From assembly GCA_030682795.1 (NCBI GenBank), contig JAUXNJ010000018.1, positions 1 through 64,000 of the forward strand: a stretch of 64,000 nucleotides of DNA, given 5' to 3'. The position numbers and the translations under genes are program-made. Of this stretch, positions 57,988 to 64,000 are shown piece by piece; position 1 is the first letter of the stretch; each line of letters starts with the position of its first letter. This DNA comes from Sphingobacteriaceae bacterium (GTDB lineage Bacteria > Bacteroidota > Bacteroidia > UBA7662). The notes below the pieces were generated by a model. It was not told the origin of the DNA and did not search any database. It worked only from the letters and a program-made list of their open reading frames with translations.

Positions 57988-60597
57988 ATGAACCTCGATA
58001 AATTCACCCTCAAAGCGCAGGAAGCCATCCAACAAAGTGTGCAACTGGCGCTGGAATACGGCCAGCAGGCCATCGAAAATGCGCATTTGCTGCAAGCCGT
58101 ATTAGAAACCGACGAGCAGCTCAACAGCTATTTGTTGGGCAAGCTGGGCGTGCAAAGCGCGCGGTTGAAAGAAACCAACGGACAAATTTTGCGCTCTTTG
58201 GCCAAAGTGAGTGGCGGTCAGCCCTACCTCTCCACCGATACCCAACGCACCTTGGCCCAAGCCAAAGGCAAATTGGCGGCTTTTGGCGATGAGTATGTGG
58301 CCTTGGAGCATTTGCTACTGGCTTTGGCGAGCGGCAACGACCAAACCGCTCGTATGCTGAAAGACGCTGGCATTACGGAAACTGCCTTGGTAACCGCCAT
58401 CAAAGAACTGCGCAAGGGCAGCAAAGTAACCGACCAAAACGCCGAAAACAGCTACAATGCGTTGAACAAATACGCCAAAAACCTCAACGATTTGGCAGCG
58501 GCCGGCAAACTAGATCCAGTGATTGGTCGCGACGATGAAATTCGCCGGGTCATTCAGATTTTGAGTCGACGTACCAAAAACAACCCCATCCTCATTGGCG
58601 AGCCAGGCGTGGGCAAAACCGCCATAGCCGAAGGCATTGCGCACCGTATTATTAAAGGCGATGTGCCCGAAAACCTCAAATCCAAAACCGTATACTCCCT
58701 CGACATGGGCGCGCTCATTGCCGGTGCCAAGTACAAAGGCGAATTTGAAGAGCGGCTCAAGGCGGTGGTGAAAGAAGTCACCGACAGCGACGGCTCCCTC
58801 ATCCTCTTCATCGACGAAATCCATACACTCGTAGGGGCTGGCGGCGGCGAAGGGGCCATGGATGCAGCCAACATCCTCAAACCGGCGTTGGCGCGCGGCG
58901 AACTGCGGGCCATTGGTGCCACCACCCTCAACGAATACCAAAAGTATTTCGAAAAAGACAAAGCCCTGGAGCGTCGTTTTCAAAAGGTACAGGTAGAAGA
59001 GCCCGATACCGCCGATGCCATCAGCATTTTGCGCGGCTTGAAAGAACGCTACGAAACCCACCACAAGGTGCAAATCCGCGACGAAGCCATCATTGCGGCC
59101 GTGGAATTGAGTCAGCGCTACATCACCGACCGCTTTTTGCCCGATAAAGCCATCGACCTGATCGACGAATCGGCCTCCCGTCTACGCATCGAAATCGACT
59201 CGGTGCCCGAGGAGCTCGACGAGTTGCAACGCCGCATCATGCAGCTCGAAATTGAGCGCGAGGCCATGAAACGCGAAAAAGACACGGATAAAGTAAAGGT
59301 GCTCGACCTCGACTTGGCCAATTTACGCGAGGAAGCCGATGCCCTGCGCGCCCGCTGGCGTGCCGAAAAAGACGTGGTAGAGCGGCTGCAAGCGGTTAAA
59401 GAAAAGATAGAGCAGCTCAAACTCGAAGCCGAGCAGGCAGAACGGGCGGCTGATTTTGGTCGCGTGGCCGAAATCCGCTATGGATTGCTCAAAGACAGCG
59501 AACAGGAGCTCCTTGACATGCAAACGCAGCTGGCCAATTCGCAATCCGACGGCAAAATGCTCAAAGAAGAGGTTACTGCTGAGGATGTGGCCGAAGTGGT
59601 GGCCAAATGGACCGGCATTCCGGTTACACGCATGCTCGAAAGCGAGCGCCAAAAGTTGCTGCGCCTGGAAGACGAGCTCCGCAAGCGCGTTGTGGGTCAG
59701 GAGGATGCCATTGAAGCCGTAGCCGATGCAGTGCGCCGCTCGCGGGCGGGTTTACAAGATGAAAAGCGCCCTATTGGCTCGTTCATCTTTTTAGGCACCA
59801 CGGGCGTGGGTAAAACCGAGCTGGCCAAGGCGCTGGCTGGCTTTTTGTTCAACGACGACAACGCCATGGTGCGCATCGACATGAGTGAATACCAGGAGCG
59901 CCACAGTGTTTCGCGCTTGGTGGGCGCCCCTCCCGGCTATGTGGGCTACGATGAAGGCGGACAACTGACCGAGGCTGTTCGCCGCCACCCCTACTCCGTG
60001 GTGCTGCTAGACGAAATCGAAAAAGCGCACCCCGATGTGTTTAACATACTGCTGCAGGTGCTCGATGAAGGCCGCCTGACCGACAACAAAGGCCGGACGG
60101 TGAACTTCCGCAATACCATCATCATCATGACTTCGAACCTGGGGGCGCAGCTGATTCAGGCCAATTTTGAGGACATGACCGATAAAAACCGGCAGGAGCG
60201 CATTGAGCGTGCGAAAGCAGAGGTGTTTGAGCTTCTTAAAAGCAGCATGCGACCCGAGTTTTTGAACCGCATCGACGAAGTAGTGATGTTCAATCCCCTC
60301 AGCAAAGGCGACATCAAAGGCATTGTGCGCTTGCAGCTCGAAGGACTCCGCAAGCTGCTCGAAAGCAAAAACATCATCATTGCAGCAACAGAAGCGGCTG
60401 TGGAGCACTTGGCCGAGGCTGGTTTCGACCCTCAATTTGGCGCCCGACCGCTCAAACGCACCATGCAGAAAGAGACTTTGAATAAGTTGTCGAAGGAACT
60501 GCTGGCGGGCAACATCCTTGCCGAGCAAACCATTTTGATTGATTATTTTGAAGAAGCGGGCTTGGTGTTCCGAAACGAAAGTCTTCCAGTTTTGTAA
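57988..60597 (+). CDS. clpB: Chaperone ClpB
   Basis: The 869-residue AAA+ disaggregase has an N-terminal Clp-N domain (1-145), first Walker [14 protein letters not shown] (about 206) with Walker [15 protein letters not shown] coiled-coil middle domain (about 405-525) follows, then the second Walker [15 protein letters not shown] (about 605) and [14 protein letters not shown]. The length fits ClpB; it lacks the ClpP-binding loop of ClpA/X as far as I can see. It works with DnaK to rescue aggregates. No CIRCE element is seen upstream. Confidence 0.96.
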   Translation: MNLDKFTLKAQEAIQQSVQLALEYGQQAIENAHLLQAVLETDEQLNSYLLGKLGVQSARLKETNGQILRSLAKVSGGQPYLSTDTQRTLAQAKGKLAAFGDEYVALEHLLLALASGNDQTARMLKDAGITETALVTAIKELRKGSKVTDQNAENSYNALNKYAKNLNDLAAAGKLDPVIGRDDEIRRVIQILSRRTKNNPILIGEPGVGKTAIAEGIAHRIIKGDVPENLKSKTVYSLDMGALIAGAKYKGEFEERLKAVVKEVTDSDGSLILFIDEIHTLVGAGGGEGAMDAANILKPALARGELRAIGATTLNEYQKYFEKDKALERRFQKVQVEEPDTADAISILRGLKERYETHHKVQIRDEAIIAAVELSQRYITDRFLPDKAIDLIDESASRLRIEIDSVPEELDELQRRIMQLEIEREAMKREKDTDKVKVLDLDLANLREEADALRARWRAEKDVVERLQAVKEKIEQLKLEAEQAERAADFGRVAEIRYGLLKDSEQELLDMQTQLANSQSDGKMLKEEVTAEDVAEVVAKWTGIPVTRMLESERQKLLRLEDELRKRVVGQEDAIEAVADAVRRSRAGLQDEKRPIGSFIFLGTTGVGKTELAKALAGFLFNDDNAMVRIDMSEYQERHSVSRLVGAPPGYVGYDEGGQLTEAVRRHPYSVVLLDEIEKAHPDVFNILLQVLDEGRLTDNKGRTVNFRNTIIIMTSNLGAQLIQANFEDMTDKNRQERIERAKAEVFELLKSSMRPEFLNRIDEVVMFNPLSKGDIKGIVRLQLEGLRKLLESKNIIIAATEAAVEHLAEAGFDPQFGARPLKRTMQKETLNKLSKELLAGNILAEQTILIDYFEEAGLVFRNESLPVL

Positions 60598-60626
60598 ACC
60601 AATAGCTTACGAATTGGCCTAAAAGC

Positions 60627-60667
60627 AAAGCGCGGGTACCCTTTTGGAGCACCCGCGCTTTTTTTAT
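60627..60667. terminator. Terminator between clpB and scoA
   Basis: AAAGCGCGGGT (60627-60637) pairs with ACCCGCGCTTT (60651-60661), then a T-run. The genes converge, so it probably works both ways. Confidence 0.88.
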
Positions 60668-60671
60668 GGAC

Positions 60672-61370
60672 TTAGCCCCTCGGCCGAACCGTGCGTTGTT
60701 CAATCCGCTTTTCGTAATCGGTGCCCTGAAAAATGCGGTGCACATAAATGCCAGGCGTATGTATTTCGTTCGGATCGAGGCTTCCAGCTGGCACCAACTC
60801 TTCTACCTCGGCAATGGTGACTTTGCCGGCCATGGCCATGAGGGGATTGAAGTTGCGGGAAGTAGCACGGAACACCAAATTGCCATGCGTATCGCCTTTC
60901 CAAGCCTTCACAATGGCAAAATCGGCGTCAAACGCATATTCTAAGAGGTAATCTTTGCCGTTAAAAGCACGTACTTCTTTGCCATCCGCCACTTCGGTAC
61001 CCACGCCAGCGGGTGTGAAGATGGCGGGCATGCCGTAGCCAGCGGCCATGCAGCGGGTGGCGAGGGTGCCTTGGGGAATGAGCTCCACTTCGAGCTCGCC
61101 GCTCAGCAGTTGCCGCTCAAATTCGGCGTTTTCGCCTACATAACTGCTGATCATTTTGCGCACTTGGCGACTCTGCAGCAGCAATCCAATCCCAAAACCA
61201 TCTACCCCAGCATTGTTAGAGATGCAGGTGAGTCCGGTTACCCCGCTTTTCACCAAAGCACTGATGCAATTTTCGGGGATGCCGCACAAGCCAAATCCGC
61301 CCAGCATGAGGGTGGCGTTGTTTTGGATGTCGGCAATGGCGGCTTGGGCGTTGGCTACTACTTTGTTCAT
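60672..61370 (-). CDS. scoA: 3-oxoacid CoA-transferase subunit A
   Basis: The 232-residue protein is the alpha subunit of a family I CoA-transferase: TLMLGGFGLCGIPENCISAL at the start, SNNAGVDGFGIGLLL, and FRATSRNFNPLMAMAGKVTI near the end. With subunit B it moves CoA from succinyl-CoA to acetoacetate. ScoB, with the catalytic Glu, is not adjacent, which is unusual because the two are often together. A TAnnTTTG element lies before the start. Confidence 0.93.
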   Translation of the reverse strand: MNKVVANAQAAIADIQNNATLMLGGFGLCGIPENCISALVKSGVTGLTCISNNAGVDGFGIGLLLQSRQVRKMISSYVGENAEFERQLLSGELEVELIPQGTLATRCMAAGYGMPAIFTPAGVGTEVADGKEVRAFNGKDYLLEYAFDADFAIVKAWKGDTHGNLVFRATSRNFNPLMAMAGKVTIAEVEELVPAGSLDPNEIHTPGIYVHRIFQGTDYEKRIEQRTVRPRG

Positions 61371-61389
61371 GAAATGGCTGCTTTTTTGT

Positions 61390-61397
61390 CAAAAATA
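61390..61397 (-). promoter_or_regulatory. -7 element of scoA
   Basis: The minus strand reads TATTTTTG 19 nt before the scoA start, matching TAnnTTTG. No good TTG is found upstream. Confidence 0.4.
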
Positions 61398-61442
61398 GGG
61401 ATTCTGGCGAAAGGATGCGCCTTCCATTTTAAAATTGGCGGC

Positions 61443-63827
61443 TTATTTAAGGGTGACGATGGTGATGCCGTCGCCGCCCCGATCGGCATGCTCACTCTCA
61501 AAACCAGCCACAAACGACTGCTTGCGCAGGTGTTCGCGGATGAGCTTGCGCAAGATGCCGTCGCCTTTGCCGTGCAAAATGTGCAGGGAGCTGTAGCCGG
61601 CCATCACGGCTTTATCGAGGAAGCGATCGAGTTCCTGCAAAGCCTCCATCCCCCTAAAGCCGCGCAAATCGATGTTGGAAGTAAAATCACTGAGGGCCTG
61701 ACTCACGGCTTGGTGACTTACCGTGAGCCGTTGCACTTTGCGGGCCTCGGCTTGTGAAATCACCTCGAGTTTGCTGGCTTTTACGGTCATGCGTAGTCCA
61801 CCGATGGCCACAATGGCTTCCTGTTTTTGCAGCTCAAGCACTTCGCCGATGGTGGAACTGTCTTTGAGCCGCACCCTCGCTCCTACGGCCAGCACCAGCT
61901 TATCGGGCGCTACTTTAGGTTGCGGCAGGGGTTCCGACTTGGTTTTTTCGGTGATCTCATCGCGCAGGGCGGTGATTTGCGTGCGCAACTGTTTGGTCGC
62001 CTCCTTCTCCGCTCCTTTTTCGCGGATTTCGCGGATGGTATTTTCAATGTCGCGGTTGGCCTTGCTCAAAAGCGCACTGGCTTCTTCGCGGGCTTTGTCG
62101 AGTATTTGCTTCTTTTTGGTTTTGAGCTCCAGCTCACGCTGCTCAGTGCGGGCCACCAATTCGCTCAGGAGCTGGTCTTTGTGCTCAACAAGCAATTGCA
62201 ACTGCTCCATTTCCTGCTTTTCTTGCTCGAGTTGTACCAGCAATTGCTCTACATCTTGCTCGCGTAAGCCGATTTTGTTACGGGCTTCTTCAATGATTTG
62301 GGGGTCCAGACCAATCTTCCCAGCAATTTCAAAGGCAAAACTTGACCCTGGCTTGCCCATTTCGAGGGTAAAACGCGGATTGAGGGTTTCGGTATCGAAG
62401 CCCATCGAGCCGTTTTGGAGCGGAGATAAGCGGGTAGGCAGCAATTTAAGATTGCTGTAGTGGGTATTAACGATGCCATAGGCCCCCAAAGCAGTAAGGC
62501 GCTCGAGGATGGCTTCGGCGATGGGACCGCCCAAATGCGGGTCGGTGCCGGTGCCAAATTCATCAATCAAAAACAGCGTATCGGCATTGGCCTGCTCTGT
62601 AAACACCCGCATATTGGTGAGGTGCGAGCTGTAGGTAGAGAGGTCGTTTTCGATCGACTGCTCATCGCCCATATCGACCAGCAATTTTTTGAAGATGCGC
62701 ATGCGGCTGCCTTCTTTGGCGGGAATGAGCAAGCCACTTTGGAACATCAGTTGCAGCAGACCAGTGGTTTTAAGGGCCACCGATTTGCCGCCGGCGTTCG
62801 GACCGCTGATCACTAAAATGCGTTTTTCGGCATTCAGGGTGAGGTTGAGCGGCATCACGGTTTTACGCTGCGCCTTGTGGTGGAGGTACAAAAGCGGGTG
62901 CACGGCATCGCGCAAATGGCTTTCGGTGGGATGTATTTCGGGACGAATGACCTGGGGAAAACGCAAGGCCAACAAAGCTTTGGCCCGCAACAGGTCGAAC
63001 CGTGCCGCCAAGGCATGCGCCCGCTCCACTTGTGGAATGTGGGGCCGCAAAGTGGTAGTGAGCTCAATCAAAATCCGACGCACCTCGCGCCGCTGGGCCA
63101 GTTCAAAGTTGCGGATGTCGTTGTTGAGCTCGAGCACCTCAGCGGGCTCTATAAAGACGGTTTGACCGGTGCTCGATTCGTCGTGCACAAAACCTTTGAT
63201 TTTACGCTTGTGCTCGGCCAAAACCGGAATTACCAAGCGACCGTCGCGGATGGTGATGCCGGTTTCGGCCACCCAATTTTGGGCCTTGGCCTGGCGATAA
63301 ATGCTGTCGAGTTTGCGACGCGTATCGCCTTGCAAGCGGTTTAAACTGGCGGTAATGTCCGACAATTCCTTGCTGGCATTGGGCCGCATGCGACCATCGG
63401 CCCCAATCACCCGATCGAGCGACTCAATGGCTGCCTTCGGAAGCTCGAAAGTCTTGCTGTAGCCATGCAAAACCGGATACAGCTCCGCCCGCGAATCAAA
63501 AAAGCCCAGCAAACGCTTCACATAGGTGAGCAGCTTCAGCAGGTCGAAGCACTGCTCCTCATCTAAAAAGGCCCCTTCAATAAAAGCCGTGCGAATGTAA
63601 GTACTGATGTGCGGAATACTGGCATCGGGCATGCCGCCGTCGAAAGCCTGCAATTGGTAGGCTTCGGCTGTAGCGCGCAGGGCTTCATCCACCGCTTCGG
63701 TGCGGTCGAGTGGGCGCAAATCCAATGCCTGTTCACGGGCAGCAGTGCTTACACAATGGCCAGCCAACAGCTGCAGCAGCTGATCGAATTCTAACTTCTG
63801 CGAAATTTGTTCGGGGTATCGGTACAC
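61443..63827 (-). CDS. mutS2: Endonuclease MutS2
   Basis: The 794-residue protein has a MutS-type core and ATPase: Walker A SGPNAGGKSVALKT (about 335) and LFLIDEFGTGTDPHLGG. A long coiled coil (about 520-640) with Glu/Lys/Arg repeats follows, and a C-terminal Smr nuclease domain (IDLRGFRGMEALQELDRFLD, then LHILHGKGDGILRKLIREHL). Family members suppress recombination or rescue collided ribosomes. The start is GTG at 63827; no ATG lies suitably placed. Confidence 0.95.
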   Translation of the reverse strand: MYRYPEQISQKLEFDQLLQLLAGHCVSTAAREQALDLRPLDRTEAVDEALRATAEAYQLQAFDGGMPDASIPHISTYIRTAFIEGAFLDEEQCFDLLKLLTYVKRLLGFFDSRAELYPVLHGYSKTFELPKAAIESLDRVIGADGRMRPNASKELSDITASLNRLQGDTRRKLDSIYRQAKAQNWVAETGITIRDGRLVIPVLAEHKRKIKGFVHDESSTGQTVFIEPAEVLELNNDIRNFELAQRREVRRILIELTTTLRPHIPQVERAHALAARFDLLRAKALLALRFPQVIRPEIHPTESHLRDAVHPLLYLHHKAQRKTVMPLNLTLNAEKRILVISGPNAGGKSVALKTTGLLQLMFQSGLLIPAKEGSRMRIFKKLLVDMGDEQSIENDLSTYSSHLTNMRVFTEQANADTLFLIDEFGTGTDPHLGGPIAEAILERLTALGAYGIVNTHYSNLKLLPTRLSPLQNGSMGFDTETLNPRFTLEMGKPGSSFAFEIAGKIGLDPQIIEEARNKIGLREQDVEQLLVQLEQEKQEMEQLQLLVEHKDQLLSELVARTEQRELELKTKKKQILDKAREEASALLSKANRDIENTIREIREKGAEKEATKQLRTQITALRDEITEKTKSEPLPQPKVAPDKLVLAVGARVRLKDSSTIGEVLELQKQEAIVAIGGLRMTVKASKLEVISQAEARKVQRLTVSHQAVSQALSDFTSNIDLRGFRGMEALQELDRFLDKAVMAGYSSLHILHGKGDGILRKLIREHLRKQSFVAGFESEHADRGGDGITIVTLK

Positions 63828-63830
63828 AAC

Positions 63831-64000
63831 TTACTTATAAGTCTCTGTCAACAGCTCATTGAGCCTTTGGTTCACGCCCTCGTACAAACTGTCGAGAATA
63901 ACGGGATTTTGCGCTTGGTAGTAGCGGTACGATTCCAAAAAACGCTCTAAACTCACCCCGTGTTCGGCCAATGCCTTTTCGTACAAAGCTTTTACGCGGG
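63831..64000 (-). CDS. DUF4296 domain protein, C-terminal part
   Basis: The last 55 codons of a minus-strand gene cross the right edge. They read VKALYEKALAEHGVSLERFL, then ESYRYYQAQNPVILDSLYEG and VNQRLNELLTETYK. This pattern, with a Y/F-YY helix and a VxxRL end, is the C-terminal half of DUF4296 proteins, small lipoproteins common in Bacteroidota. It ends 3 nt before the mutS2 start, so the two may be in one operon. The N-terminus lies outside. Confidence 0.75.
   Translation of the reverse strand, partial: RVKALYEKALAEHGVSLERFLESYRYYQAQNPVILDSLYEGVNQRLNELLTETYK

Noticed and set aside
61071..61757. 228-codon plus-strand frame across scoA and mutS2
   Set aside because: It opposes two well-supported genes and shows no family signature.
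1..64000. CRISPR array, prophage or integrative element
   Set aside because: No regularly spaced repeats, cas genes, integrase or phage structural genes were seen. The accessory content is limited to toxin modules, RHS pieces and one IS end.

Overview
This window comes from a Bacteroidota chromosome. Several strong promoters have the Bacteroidota form (a TTG element, an 18-19 nt spacer, then TAnnTTTG). One protein carries a type IX secretion sorting domain. There is an S46 dipeptidyl-peptidase, RHS proteins of the Bacteroidota type, the neighbour set ligA / DUF6913 / dapA, and a bifunctional hisB in an uninterrupted his operon. I cannot place the order from this window.

Layout. Positions 1-3810 are an accessory patch: the 5' end of an IS256-like transposase cutting a PIN-domain gene, an RHS remnant, a 5'-truncated RHS protein with a lipase-like C-terminal domain and a probable immunity protein, and a HepT/MntA toxin-antitoxin pair. 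Positions 3984-13406 are mostly core: accA, a lipoprotein, ligA, DUF6913, dapA, an unusual 140-nt tRNA-like RNA, an AsnC/Lrp regulator, hutU and corA. Positions 13462-16844 hold a ParE-type module, an acyl-CoA carboxyltransferase and a RES/Xre module. Positions 16919-29710 hold an oxidoreductase, a membrane protein/XRE pair, the SRP RNA gene, a transaldolase-like enzyme, an SbtA/SbtB bicarbonate-transport pair, biotin carboxylase, the S46 peptidase, enoyl-CoA hydratase, a DODA-type dioxygenase, a CPA1-type antiporter and a TonB-like protein. Positions 29916-37960 start with an orphan nucleotidyltransferase antitoxin. A carotenoid cluster on the minus strand follows (crtI, crtB, crtD-like, acyltransferase, glycosyltransferase, cruF-like), flanked by an ECF sigma factor and an SRPBCC protein. 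Positions 38067-47190 carry ppa, an FeS-type photolyase coupled to a DUF429 protein, a parDE module with a frameshifted toxin, alanine dehydrogenase, tsaE, hemE and envelope proteins.

Positions 47394-54538 are a complete histidine operon, hisGDCBHAF(IE), with translationally coupled junctions. It is preceded by a 25-residue leader peptide rich in His codons and a strong intrinsic terminator, which looks like a classical his attenuator. The remainder is core: rpsA, a T9SS cargo protein, clpB, scoA, mutS2 and the end of a DUF4296 protein.

The items most worth a second look are the tRNA-like RNA at 9796-9935, the his attenuator, the RHS-lipase toxin locus, the SbtA/SbtB pair, and the set of small toxin-antitoxin loci with well-formed operator palindromes.
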